Below, piece after piece: positions 50,993 to 60,258 of a DNA stretch of 64,000 nt; the stretch's first letter is position 1, and each line of letters begins with the position of its first letter. A program made the translations under genes and the position numbers. Under the pieces are notes generated by a model. It ran no database searches. It saw only the letters and a list, made by a program, of their open reading frames with translations, and was not told where the DNA came from. The DNA is from Amycolatopsis sp. GM8 (lineage in GTDB: Bacteria > Actinomycetota > Actinomycetes > Mycobacteriales > Pseudonocardiaceae): assembly GCF_021653975.1 (NCBI RefSeq), contig NZ_JAJKFK010000002.1, positions 186,001 through 250,000 of the forward strand, written 5' to 3'.

Positions 50993-52225
50993 CTACGAGC
51001 TCAAGAGAATTCCGCGGACAAATTCCGCAATCGCGTCGATCTGCCCGACCTGGAACAGGTCATCCTTATAGACAAATTGAATCCTGCATGCTTCACGATA
51101 CGTGTATACGACATATACGACGCCAGGTGTGCCGTGCCAATTATGAGTCCACATCTGGAAATCCACAATTTTCAGATCACTGGCGGCGGTGAAGTCTTTC
51201 ACCAGGCCAAGATTACTCACGATCAACTTCGTGAGATCTTGCTTCTCGCACACATCGGGTGGTTCACTGAAATTGTTGACCGTAAAGCTTTCGGCGAAGG
51301 AACTCAGGATCGATCCCTGCTCGATGGACCGCTCCAGATCGCTCTTGACGCTAGTGGCGAGCGAAGCCACGGAGCCCGCGTCACCCGTGACGGGTAGCAG
51401 GCATGCATGCGGATAGGCCATGTTGGTTGTTGCCGCAGCCGGCACCGGCGGATCCAATCGGGCGCGCAGGTCCACGGGCGAAGCGCACTCCATGACTATC
51501 GGCTCGTTTCCCCCGTCCAACTGGTTACGCTGCGCCAGAAGGACAGCTCCACAAACAAGGGCATGCACCGATGTGCCGGCAGATCGGGCACGTTCACGAA
51601 TCCGGCTCGTCTCGTCGATCGTGAAGCGAAGGTAATGATGAGCGGCCGGGAATCGTGAATGTTCGGCATGAGTGTTGCTCGAGATGGCAACTGATCCGTC
51701 CAGCACGCCATGAGCTTTCAACACGTCTATCGGCGACTCCGGTAGACTCGGTCCAGAATCAGTGTCGATATCAAGATCACACACGAGTGCGGCATATATT
51801 TCCCACAACTCGTCAAGAAAAGCCTGCTTGGCGGTGCCATCGGCAATTGCATGGTCTGTGTAAAGTGCAACATGACCGCCGTCTTGCTTTTCGGCTATCA
51901 CAAGCTTGGCGAGCGAGTCAGCCACGCGCCAACGTTCACCTATTTCACGTACACAGTCCCAAATATCGCCGGATACGTAGACCACGTCAGGAATTAAATC
52001 CGGAACAGCAGCAATAAATATGTTCCCCGAAGCCCGTTCGACACGTGAGCCCAGCACCGGATAGCGAAAACACAGAAGTTCGAATGCGCGGACCAAAATA
52101 TCCTTGTTCAGCCGTCCTTGATACTCGACGATCAGCGCCGTCGGAAAGTTCAGCATGCCGGACTCAAACTGATCAATTTGCCGCTTTGTCGTCACGTCAC
52201 TCCATTCAGATGGGACGCAAGACAC
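50993..52225 (-). CDS. PapA-like acyltransferase (condensation-domain superfamily)
   Basis: The 410-residue protein shows the acyltransferase HxxxD motif as YTDHAIADGTAKQ near residue 125 and the late motif LIVSNLGLVKDF seen in PapA5/alcohol acetyltransferase relatives. It has no carrier-protein or adenylation domain, so it is a free-standing enzyme that transfers an acyl group from a thioester to an alcohol or amine. Its DNA is clearly lower in GC than the flanking operons. It is divergent from a DHA2 efflux pump, and together they look like an acquired insertion. Confidence 0.75.
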   Translation of the reverse strand: MSCVPSEWSDVTTKRQIDQFESGMLNFPTALIVEYQGRLNKDILVRAFELLCFRYPVLGSRVERASGNIFIAAVPDLIPDVVYVSGDIWDCVREIGERWRVADSLAKLVIAEKQDGGHVALYTDHAIADGTAKQAFLDELWEIYAALVCDLDIDTDSGPSLPESPIDVLKAHGVLDGSVAISSNTHAEHSRFPAAHHYLRFTIDETSRIRERARSAGTSVHALVCGAVLLAQRNQLDGGNEPIVMECASPVDLRARLDPPVPAAATTNMAYPHACLLPVTGDAGSVASLATSVKSDLERSIEQGSILSSFAESFTVNNFSEPPDVCEKQDLTKLIVSNLGLVKDFTAASDLKIVDFQMWTHNWHGTPGVVYVVYTYREACRIQFVYKDDLFQVGQIDAIAEFVRGILLSS

Positions 52226-52653
52226 CTATGCTAACTCCCAGCGACAGGACCAGGACGGTGCCTATTTACGCATCACGTGCACGGTCACAAATTCAGATAA
52301 TCGGCAATTACACGTACTATAACCCGGATAATTGGAGCCGTCAATTGTTGTCTCGAGGCTACACACTCACGGAGTGCGGCTAATGCTACTGGGGATAGCC
52401 CACCTGCCCGGGAGCCGGCTGCTTGTGGGCAGACCTGGTGTCACCGCTGAGGCCAGGGTGCCACATGCGATCTGCCGCGTCCGGCCGCGCTCCCGTTCCT
52501 GATCCTCATCGTGCCCGGAGGCACGTGGCGAAATTGTTGGGAGATGCGCCGGAACTCGTCGCCATGACGACGTCGAGGTCCGCTGAGAAGATCCCTACAT
52601 CAGAACCTTGGTCACACCTTGAGTCGAGCCTCGCCAGATCCGAAGGGTTTTCG
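52226..52653. promoter_or_regulatory. AT-rich divergent intergenic region
   Basis: This 428-bp region between the acyltransferase and the efflux pump is AT-rich for this genome, notably around 52287-52340, and contains several TATAAC/TATTTA-like boxes suited to divergent promoters. In-frame extension of the pump gene to an ATG at 52564 or further is possible. No convincing separate gene or regulator is seen. Confidence 0.4.
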
Positions 52654-54198
52654 ATGCGCAACGACGTCGATATCGAGCACGAAACGACGTCGGGATGGCG
52701 CAGACGGGTAACGTCAACTCTTCTAGTGCTGCCGGTTTTGGCTGTGTCAATCGACAGCAGCGTCCTGCTTCTGGCCCTACCTCGGCTGAGTACGGCGTTG
52801 GGCGCCAGCGGAACCGAACAACTGTGGATCGTCGATATTTATGTCTTCATGCTGTCCGGGTTTCTCATTCCAATGGGCGGAATTGGCGACCAAATAGGTC
52901 AGCGAAAGGTCTTATTCATAGGGGCCGGAATATTTTCCGCCTCCTCGATCATGGCGGCATATGCCGATAATGTTGCAATCCTGATTGCCGCCAGAGCCCT
53001 CATGGGGATCGGCGGATCGGCTGTCATGTCATTGAGCATGGCAATCGCCAGCACGATCTTCACAGACTACAAAGATCGCGCCACGGCAATAGCTATCAGG
53101 GCAAGCACCATGATGGTCGGAGGAGTTGTCGGACCTGCGGTCGGAGGCGTAATCCTGAAGTGGTTCTGGTGGGGTTCCGTGTTTCTCGTTTCCGTGCCGC
53201 CGATGTTGCTGTTGCTCGCATTTGGACCAAGGCTGCTTCCCGGATCCAGATCACGAAATACGAATAGGACTGACTGGACGAGTGTAGCCGCACTGCTGTG
53301 CGCGGTACTACTCATAGTCTATGGGGTCAAGGCCACAACAAGGGGAGAAATCTCTCCGACGTCAATCGGAGTAACGGCCGCTGGTGCTGTCATCGGTGTC
53401 TTTTTCTGGCGACGTCAGGGGCGGATACCGAATCCATTACTAGATCCGCGTATATTTAGAAGTCGCGTGCTCACTCTCACCTTGACGGTGATGGTTATAG
53501 GTACCTTCGTTCTTGGCGGAATAGTCTTGTTCGTCCCCACATACCTGCAGACTGTACGTGGGGCTTCGCCGCTGGAGGCCGGTCTTTGGCTGATACCGCA
53601 ATCGATCGCAACGATCGCGGCGACGCTGGCCGTGTCCAGACTCTCTCGGCGACTCCCACTGAGCTACCTCCTGGCCAGCGGATTGTCGGTGGCCGCGGCG
53701 GGCTGCCTTGCAATAGTTTTCTTGGCCTATGTGCAGCAAGTACCTTTTGTAGTAGTCGGATCATTTCTCGTGTCGGTGGGGATGGTCCCAGTCGCCTCAC
53801 AGGGGGCCAACCATGTCATGTTTCTTTTCCCCAGAAGTAGCGCCGGAATAGCGTCGTCCGTGGTAGGCACGAACAATCAGATGGGGAGCGCGCTGGGGGT
53901 AGCTGTCCTCGGATCTGCCGTGAACGCGGTATACCGCGTCGACCTCAAGCTGCCAGACTCGCTGGGAAAGGCACCGGGAGACACAGCCAGGCAAGCTATC
54001 AATGAGGCTGCGGCTATCGCGGCACGCTTGCAAGGAACGATCGGGCAGGAACTATTGGCTGCGGCCCGGTCTGCCTTCCTCACGGGCTTGCGAATCGCCG
54101 GTCTGGTGAGCGTGATTCTGCTGACAATTTGCCTCGTCATCACCTTTGTGTTCCTCAGAGAAAGATTCCCGGCGAAAGCAAAGATCGACAAGTCGTGA
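52654..54198 (+). CDS. DHA2-family (14-helix) MFS efflux transporter
   Basis: I chose ATG 52654 (MRNDVDIEHETTSGWRRRV), which gives a 514-residue protein; upstream starts at 52564 or 52423 add non-hydrophobic residues. It has 14 predicted membrane helices. Motif A-like sequence GGIGDQIGQRKVLFIGAG and antiporter motif C-like GGVVGPAVGGVILKWFWWG are visible. DHA2 pumps export drugs or natural products using the proton gradient. GC content is visibly lower than in the flanking genes. A link to the product of the divergent acyltransferase is plausible. Confidence 0.87.
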   Translation: MRNDVDIEHETTSGWRRRVTSTLLVLPVLAVSIDSSVLLLALPRLSTALGASGTEQLWIVDIYVFMLSGFLIPMGGIGDQIGQRKVLFIGAGIFSASSIMAAYADNVAILIAARALMGIGGSAVMSLSMAIASTIFTDYKDRATAIAIRASTMMVGGVVGPAVGGVILKWFWWGSVFLVSVPPMLLLLAFGPRLLPGSRSRNTNRTDWTSVAALLCAVLLIVYGVKATTRGEISPTSIGVTAAGAVIGVFFWRRQGRIPNPLLDPRIFRSRVLTLTLTVMVIGTFVLGGIVLFVPTYLQTVRGASPLEAGLWLIPQSIATIAATLAVSRLSRRLPLSYLLASGLSVAAAGCLAIVFLAYVQQVPFVVVGSFLVSVGMVPVASQGANHVMFLFPRSSAGIASSVVGTNNQMGSALGVAVLGSAVNAVYRVDLKLPDSLGKAPGDTARQAINEAAAIAARLQGTIGQELLAAARSAFLTGLRIAGLVSVILLTICLVITFVFLRERFPAKAKIDKS

Positions 54199-54332
54199 GC
54201 GTTACCGATGGGTTTCGTACAGTGACGGTTCCACGCTCTGGCCGTGCCCTGGGCGAGGCGGCGACCACAAGACGGACGGAGCAATGCGGCCTTCGTCGAA
54301 ACGAAGAGGTGCCCCGCCGCGACACCTTCGAT

Positions 54333-54962
54333 GTGACCGACATTTCCGCGCCGCCGGCGTTGCCTCGCGTGCTGCGGCTGCCACTCGCCGTCGTGACGGT
54401 GGCGGCCGCGCTCGTCGTGCTGGTGCAGGCGCTGGCGTACGCGGGTGACAGCAGCGGCGAGTGGGTCGCGCCGGTGTCCGGGTTGCCCGCGCCGCTGTGG
54501 TACATCGCGCAGGCGATCGACTTCCTCGGCGAGCCGGTCGGGTCGGCGATCGTGCTGGCGGTGCTCGCCGGCGGGTGCTGGCTGGTGGGCCGGCGGCGGT
54601 CGGCGGTGCTCGTGCTGGCCGGGGCCGGGGTGGCGGTCGGCGTGACAACGCTGCTGAAACCCATCGTCGACCGCACGATTCACGGCGGTTACCTTTCGTA
54701 CCCCAGCGGCCACACGGCGTTCGCGACCGCGGTGGCGTTGGTCCTGGCGATGATCGCCGCCGACCGGCTCGCCCTCCGCGCCGCGGCGGGGACAGCGTTC
54801 GTGCTGGTCATCGCACTCCTCGCGGGCGCCGTCATGGGCTGGACCGAAGTCGCCCTCAGCGCCCACTACCCCACCGACGCCCTCGGCGGCTTCTGCACCG
54901 CGCTGGCGGTGGTGCCACCGACCGCGTGGGCGGTGGACAGGTTTTTCCCCGCGAGCTTGTAG
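54333..54962 (+). CDS. PAP2-family membrane phosphatase
   Basis: The start is uncertain: GTG 54333 begins just before the conserved part, but GTG 54195 would couple it to the pump gene. The ~209-residue core has five to six membrane helices and the three phosphatase motifs: KPIVDRTIHG, YLSYPSGHTAFATAVAL and SAHYPTDALGG. PAP2 enzymes dephosphorylate lipid pyrophosphates such as undecaprenyl diphosphate, recycling the lipid carrier released by polymer synthesis. This would fit the locus. Confidence 0.8.
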   Translation: MTDISAPPALPRVLRLPLAVVTVAAALVVLVQALAYAGDSSGEWVAPVSGLPAPLWYIAQAIDFLGEPVGSAIVLAVLAGGCWLVGRRRSAVLVLAGAGVAVGVTTLLKPIVDRTIHGGYLSYPSGHTAFATAVALVLAMIAADRLALRAAAGTAFVLVIALLAGAVMGWTEVALSAHYPTDALGGFCTALAVVPPTAWAVDRFFPASL

Positions 54963-54984
54963 CGGCTACTCGGCGCGCTGCCCC

Positions 54985-56295
54985 TCAGGCGTACCGCCGG
55001 AAGGCGGGCTTCACGGCGCGGCCGCCGACCCATGTCGACGGGTCGCCGGCGTCCAAGGCCTTGCGGTACACCACACACGCCTGCGCGACGACGTCGATCG
55101 TGCGGTCGATGTCCTCTTCGGACAGTGCGCTGCTGACCACGAACGACGGGCCGAGCACGCCACCGGAGATCAGCTGCCGCATGAAGAGCGTGCGGTACTC
55201 CGGCGACGGCCGCAGGTTCTCGTCCAGGGTCGCGAACACCAGGTTGCTCGCCCGCCCGCGCACGAGTACGTGCGAACCGACGCCCATACCCGACGCGGCC
55301 GCCCGGACGCCGTCCGCAAGCCGGGTGCCCAGTGCGTGCAGCCGCGCCGAAATGCCTTCCTCGGCATAGGTTTCCATCACGGCCATCGCCGCCGCGAGCG
55401 AGTGCGTCTCGGCGCCGTGCGTGGTCGACAGCAGGAACACCCGCTCCCGCGAGTCGCGCAACCCGCCCTGCTCCATCACCTCGCGCCGCCCGGCGAGCGC
55501 CGAGACCGCGAACCCGTTGCCGAGCGCCTTGCCGAACGTCGACAGGTCCGGCTGCACGCCGTACACCCCCTGCGCCCCCGCCTCCGACCAGCGGAAACCG
55601 GTGATCATCTCGTCGAAGATCAGCAGCGAGCCGTACTTGTGCGCGAGATCCCGCAGGCCGGCGAGGTACCCGGGCGCCGGCTCGGTGTGCGTCGACGCCT
55701 CGAGGATCAGGCACGCCACATCGCCGCCGCGCAGGACTTCCTCCGTCGCGGCCAGGTCCCCGTACGGGAACTTGACGGTCATCGCCGTTGTACAGGCAGG
55801 AATCCCGGCCGACATCGGCGTCGTCCCGATGAACCAGTCGTCCGTCGAGAAGAACGGGTGGTCCTGGCAGACCGCCACCCGCTGCCGCCCGGTCGCGGCC
55901 CGCGCCAGCCGCACGGCCGCCGTCGTGACGTCCGAGCCGTTCTTCGCGAACTTGACCATCTCCGCCGTCGTGACGGTGGCGAGAAACCGTTCCGCGGCCT
56001 CGATTTCCAGGAAGCTCGGGCGCACGAAGTTCGACCCGCGCACCAGTTCCCGCCGCACCGCCTCGATCACCCGCGGATGCGCGTGCCCGAGGCTCACCGA
56101 TCTCAGCCCCGAACCGTATTCGATGTACTCGTTGTCGTCGATGTCCCACACGTGCGCACCACGGCCGTGCGAGATGACCGGCGCCATGCCCTGCGGGAAC
56201 TGGTCGTCACCCTTGGCATAGGTGTGGGCACCACCGGGAATGAGCTTGTGCAACCGCTGGTTCGCCTTGCGCGACCGCAACATCGGAGTGTCCAT
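54985..56295 (-). CDS. class III aminotransferase, glutamate-1-semialdehyde-mutase-like
   Basis: ATG 56295 is five bases after the previous stop. The 436-residue PLP enzyme has ANQRLHKLIPGGAHTYAKGD, YIEYGSGLRSVSLGHAHPRV, FDEMITGFRWSEAGAQG and the PLP lysine in STFGKALGNGFAVSAL. It resembles HemL, but the surface-polysaccharide context and the large subgroup divergence suggest a sugar or acyl-side-chain aminotransferase. It is the last gene of the ten-gene minus-strand operon. Confidence 0.85.
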   Translation of the reverse strand: MDTPMLRSRKANQRLHKLIPGGAHTYAKGDDQFPQGMAPVISHGRGAHVWDIDDNEYIEYGSGLRSVSLGHAHPRVIEAVRRELVRGSNFVRPSFLEIEAAERFLATVTTAEMVKFAKNGSDVTTAAVRLARAATGRQRVAVCQDHPFFSTDDWFIGTTPMSAGIPACTTAMTVKFPYGDLAATEEVLRGGDVACLILEASTHTEPAPGYLAGLRDLAHKYGSLLIFDEMITGFRWSEAGAQGVYGVQPDLSTFGKALGNGFAVSALAGRREVMEQGGLRDSRERVFLLSTTHGAETHSLAAAMAVMETYAEEGISARLHALGTRLADGVRAAASGMGVGSHVLVRGRASNLVFATLDENLRPSPEYRTLFMRQLISGGVLGPSFVVSSALSEEDIDRTIDVVAQACVVYRKALDAGDPSTWVGGRAVKPAFRRYA

Positions 56296-56300
56296 GACCT

Positions 56301-56849
56301 TTACCTCGAGATCTTCAGTACTTGGTCGAGCGACGGCGCCTGTTTGTCGCGCTCGGAGATCAGGGTGATCGGAATGGGCCACGGGATGGCCAGTTCGGGA
56401 TCGTCGAAGGCGATCGTGACGTCCTCACTGGGATCGTGTGGCCGGTCGATCCGGTACGACACGTCGGCGGGGTCGGTCAGCGCCTGGAAACCGTGCGCGC
56501 AGCCCGCCGGGATGTAGACCGAGACCTGGGTGCTGCCGGACAGGGTGAAGTACTCCTGGTTCCGGAAGGTCGGCGAATCGGGCCGCAGGTCGACGACGAC
56601 GTCGAACACCTCGCCGTACGAGCAGCGGACGAGCTTCGACTCGCCGTCGCCGGCCCGCAGGTGCATGCCGCGCAGCACGCCGATGGCCGACCGGGAAACG
56701 CTGTCCTGGGTGAACGCGTCGGGGTCGATGCCGACCGACTTCGCCACCTCGCGGTCGAACGTACGGCTGAAGAACCCGCGCTCGTCGGCGTGCGGGGTCG
56801 GGACGAACAGGTACGTACCGGCGATGGCCGGCACTGGAAACGCTTTCAT
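56301..56849 (-). CDS. RmlC-like dTDP-4-keto-sugar 3,5-epimerase family protein
   Basis: ATG 56849 overlaps the upstream stop by 4 nt. The 182-residue cupin has FVPTPHADERGFFSRTFDRE, QDSVSRSAIGVLRGMHLRAG with the catalytic His, and VYIPAGCAHGFQALTD. It is of full RmlC length. Members epimerise 4-keto nucleotide sugars. With the CDP-sugar genes around it, the substrate may be CDP-linked instead of dTDP-linked. Confidence 0.88.
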   Translation of the reverse strand: MKAFPVPAIAGTYLFVPTPHADERGFFSRTFDREVAKSVGIDPDAFTQDSVSRSAIGVLRGMHLRAGDGESKLVRCSYGEVFDVVVDLRPDSPTFRNQEYFTLSGSTQVSVYIPAGCAHGFQALTDPADVSYRIDRPHDPSEDVTIAFDDPELAIPWPIPITLISERDKQAPSLDQVLKISR

Positions 56850-58018
56850 CGCACCCCTTCCGGGAAAAGCGCGGACAACGCCGCGAACTGGTGCTTGATC
56901 CGCTGTTCCTCCGCCGCGTTGCGCTCGCCGAGCGTCATGGTCAGCTCCCCCGCGCGCCGCTCCAGTGACGTGAACCGCTCGACCAGTTGCGCGATCACGA
57001 CGCGCCGGGCGGACAGGCAGTACTCGCCGAGCCCCATCCCGTCCATCAGTGCCTCGTTCTTCGCCGCGTACCCGACGGAGATCGTCGGCTTGCACACCTT
57101 CAGCGCACACAACACGTTGTGATACCGGGTCGCCACGACGGAGTCCACAGTAGACATTTCACGCATGATCGCGTCCAAAGAGGACGCCGAGGACGCGCTC
57201 ACGAGCGGCCCGCACTCGGCGAGGATCTCGTCCACCACCGGCGCGTCCACCTGGTCGCCGGTGAACAGCCGGACCGGACGGCCGCGCTCGACGAGCCAGT
57301 GCACGAACCCCTTCATACCGTCCACATAGGACCGGTAGATCTGCTCGGCGTTCGCGCGCTCGTCGTTCCCGCCACGGAAGGCCATCACCCCGACGCCGAC
57401 CGTCCCGGGCCGCCGTTCGTCCTCCGGTGCCGGTAGCGCGAACGCGAGATCGGGATAGACCTCGTCCGCGGCGGTGTCGACGCCCATCTCGGTCATCGCC
57501 GCGCGCGAATTCTCGTCGCGGTAGGACCGGTAGGCGGCCAGCCGCCCGGCCGTTTTCACGATCACCCGGGTCGCGCGATCGCCGATCACGTTCGCACCGA
57601 CGCTCACCAGCGCGACCTTCGTCCCCAGCAGCCGCCCGGCCAGCGTCAGCAGCAGCAGCGAATACGGGAAACCCCAGGGCCGCAACGGAAGCGTCGCTTC
57701 GAGCACGCCCATCCCGGGCACGATCACGACGTCCTGGCGCCGCACCCAGGCCGCCGTGCGCCACACGTCGACGAACTTTCCCAGTCCCTTCAACGCGATC
57801 GCCCGCGCCCCGGACGCCGTCCGGTACTCACCGCCGAACCAGTGCAGCGGGGTCGCGTCGATGCCGTAGCGCGCGGACACCAGATCCGGCCCGCCGCAGA
57901 ACGCGCTCAACCGCGCGTCCGGATGTTCCGCGCGCAGGAACCGCAGCACGGCCTCCAGCGAGCCGTCGTTGCCCAGGTTGCCCGAGCCGAGCAGGCCGAA
58001 CAGGCCGACCCTGATCAC
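56846..58018 (-). CDS. polysaccharide pyruvyltransferase family protein
   Basis: GTG 58018 overlaps the stop of the GT2 gene by 4 nt; the long in-frame upstream extension is antisense noise. The 390-residue protein begins VGLFGLLGSGNLGNDGSLEA and has SVVATRYHNVLCALKVCKPT near the end, the CsaB/PssM pattern. These enzymes add ketal pyruvate to hexoses, giving the polymer negative charge. Its last base pairs overlap the RmlC-like gene. Confidence 0.88.
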   Translation of the reverse strand: MIRVGLFGLLGSGNLGNDGSLEAVLRFLRAEHPDARLSAFCGGPDLVSARYGIDATPLHWFGGEYRTASGARAIALKGLGKFVDVWRTAAWVRRQDVVIVPGMGVLEATLPLRPWGFPYSLLLLTLAGRLLGTKVALVSVGANVIGDRATRVIVKTAGRLAAYRSYRDENSRAAMTEMGVDTAADEVYPDLAFALPAPEDERRPGTVGVGVMAFRGGNDERANAEQIYRSYVDGMKGFVHWLVERGRPVRLFTGDQVDAPVVDEILAECGPLVSASSASSLDAIMREMSTVDSVVATRYHNVLCALKVCKPTISVGYAAKNEALMDGMGLGEYCLSARRVVIAQLVERFTSLERRAGELTMTLGERNAAEEQRIKHQFAALSALFPEGVR

Positions 58019-58953
58019 CGCACTCTCCCCTCGCGTCCGGGCACCACGGCGTCGATGTCGAACTCGCTGAACTCGACCGGCGGCCGGTCCTCGATCCGCT
58101 CGCCCGAACCCGGCCGCGCCCGCGCCGTCAGCCATTCGAACAGGTGGCGGTAGCACTCCCGGCGGTCCGCCGCGCTCAGCGGCGCCCGCTGGATCGCGCC
58201 GGCGAACCCGAGCACGTACTCGCCGAGCAGCCGTACCAGCGGATGGCGCAACTTGTCGGCCCGCTTGGGATCGAGGTTCGAGCAGCGCTTGCGCAGCGTC
58301 GGATTGGCCCGCTCCGCGCGGGTCGGGTGGTCGCGCCGGAAGAACAGCAACTCGGGTACCTGGTAGAACGGCCCGTTCAGGGTGATCTCGGCGACGAACG
58401 TGCGGTCCGCGTGGTGGTAGCTGTCGTGCGGCTTGACCCGGCGCAGCACGTCCGACCGGATCACGCCGTAGAAATCGTCGCCGCCGGGCTCGAGCAGCAG
58501 GCTGCGGAACCGGGTCGGCGCGTGCGGCGAGTCGGTCGCCAGCGTGTAGTCGAACGGCTGGGTCACGCGACCGGTCTCGTCGATGATCGCGTTCCAGCAG
58601 TGCGCGAGGATCATGTCCGGCCGCTCGTCGAGCGCCTGCACACAGCGCAGCAGCAGGTCACGGCCGTAGAGATCGTCGTGCGACGCCCACTTGAACAGCT
58701 CGCCCTTGGCCTCGGCGAACACGTAGTTGTGGTTCGGCCCGGCGCCGATGTTCGTCGCCAGCCGGATGTAGCGGATGCGCGGGTCCTTCGCCAGGTAGGT
58801 GCGGCAGATCTCCTCCGTGCCGTCGGTGGACGCGTTGTCGGAGATGATCAGTTCGAAGTCCTCGAAGCTCTGTCCCAGCAAGGCATCCAGCGATTCCGCC
58901 AGATACTCCTCGCCGTTGTAGACGGGCAGGCCGATGCTCAGCCTCGGGGTCAT
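58015..58953 (-). CDS. GT2-family glycosyltransferase
   Basis: The 312-residue GT-A enzyme starts MTPRLSIGLPVYNGEEYLAE and has the nucleotide-binding DNASTDGTEEICRTYL and a metal-binding WASHDDLYGRDLL. The C-terminal third is hydrophilic and lacks membrane helices. It adds one sugar to the lipid-linked unit in the cytoplasm. Overlaps of 4 nt on both sides show translational coupling. Confidence 0.9.
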   Translation of the reverse strand: MTPRLSIGLPVYNGEEYLAESLDALLGQSFEDFELIISDNASTDGTEEICRTYLAKDPRIRYIRLATNIGAGPNHNYVFAEAKGELFKWASHDDLYGRDLLLRCVQALDERPDMILAHCWNAIIDETGRVTQPFDYTLATDSPHAPTRFRSLLLEPGGDDFYGVIRSDVLRRVKPHDSYHHADRTFVAEITLNGPFYQVPELLFFRRDHPTRAERANPTLRKRCSNLDPKRADKLRHPLVRLLGEYVLGFAGAIQRAPLSAADRRECYRHLFEWLTARARPGSGERIEDRPPVEFSEFDIDAVVPGREGRVR

Positions 58954-60257
58954 GACGTCCTCACTTCCTGGGTTGTCAAGGCGTGCTCACGCATCCCGGC
59001 GCGCAACTGGAACCACCAGAACGCGGAACCGGTCGTGGTCGCGGTCGCGACGCCCCACGCGGAGCCGGGCGCACCGGCGATGGCGGCACCGACGAGACCA
59101 CCGATCAGATAACAGGCGGAAACCGTGACCTGGCACCGCATACTGCGGCGGGCGAGCCCGAGTGCGCGCAGCCCGGAGGCCGCGCCGGTCGAGAAACTCG
59201 CGCCCATCACCGAAAGCGTCGCCGGCAGGATCAGCGTGTGCGCCGCGGGCCAGATCGAGCCGAGCAGGTGCACGCCGACGAATTCGGGCAGCAGGAACAG
59301 AAGTGCGAGACCCCAGCAGAGCGCGGCGCCGGCCTGTCCCGCGCCGAGGATCAGGCAGAACTTCGGCAACCGGTGCGGCGCGCGGCGCAGAACCCTTGCC
59401 GCTTCGGCAACCGTGACCAGGGACAGTCCCATGAGGACGGCCTGGAACGGTCCCTGCAGCAACTCGGCGCCGCGCACGGTGCCGACCGCGGCGAGCCCGG
59501 CGATCGCGCCGAGCCCGTAAGCCCGCAGTTGCGAAGCACCGCTGTTGCTGACGTTCTCGATCAGGTAGCGGGTGCCGAGGTCCCGCTGGTCCCGCAGCCA
59601 GCCGCCGACGGCGGACAGGCGCGGCAGGATGCCGGTCTGGAAGCAGCCGAAGATCGCGGCGACCCCGGCGGACATCCCCCAGGCGAGCACGAACCCGAGC
59701 ACGGTGCCGTGCTTCGCGGCGAACAGCATCGCGGGCGCGAGCGCGACGGCCTGCACCACGTCGTTGAGAAACGCCCGGTGTCCCTGCCCTGCCGCGAAGA
59801 ACCCGAACCGCCAGGCGTCCTGCACCATCAGGAACGGCAGCACCAGCCCGAGCCCGGCGAACGCGAGCCCGACCTGACCGCCGATCGCGATCCCGACCAG
59901 GATGCTGACCGCGCCGGTCGCGATCCCGACGACGAGTGCCGTGCCGGCCGCGCGGGCCGTGGCGGCGCGCCAGATGCCCGCGGCGACCCCGCTGAACCGG
60001 ACCATCAGCGGATCCGTGCCGAGGCCGCGCGAGACGTTGATGATCACGCCGTAGGTGACCCAGGCGAGGCTGAACACGCCGAACGCCGTCGCCCCCAGCG
60101 AGCGGGCGACGTAGAGCCCGACGGCGAAGTTGGTCAGGCTGGAAACGGCCTGGTCCCCGAGCCCCCAGGACAGCCGCCCGGCCATCGCCCGCAGCGCCGA
60201 GCGCGGCCGGATGGCACGGTGTCTGCCGCGGCGCGGTCCTTCCGTTGCCGTCGACAT
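58950..60257 (-). CDS. Wzx-type polysaccharide flippase
   Basis: The 435-residue protein has a basic N-terminus and about 12 membrane helices (GDQAVSSLTNFAVGLYVARS, IWRAATARAAGTALVVGIAT). This pattern fits the MOP exporter superfamily that flips undecaprenyl-linked repeat units across the membrane. Together with the Wzy-like and Wzz-like proteins of the plus operon it supports a Wzx/Wzy mechanism. Confidence 0.85.
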   Translation of the reverse strand: MSTATEGPRRGRHRAIRPRSALRAMAGRLSWGLGDQAVSSLTNFAVGLYVARSLGATAFGVFSLAWVTYGVIINVSRGLGTDPLMVRFSGVAAGIWRAATARAAGTALVVGIATGAVSILVGIAIGGQVGLAFAGLGLVLPFLMVQDAWRFGFFAAGQGHRAFLNDVVQAVALAPAMLFAAKHGTVLGFVLAWGMSAGVAAIFGCFQTGILPRLSAVGGWLRDQRDLGTRYLIENVSNSGASQLRAYGLGAIAGLAAVGTVRGAELLQGPFQAVLMGLSLVTVAEAARVLRRAPHRLPKFCLILGAGQAGAALCWGLALLFLLPEFVGVHLLGSIWPAAHTLILPATLSVMGASFSTGAASGLRALGLARRSMRCQVTVSACYLIGGLVGAAIAGAPGSAWGVATATTTGSAFWWFQLRAGMREHALTTQEVRTS

Positions 60258-60258
60258 C

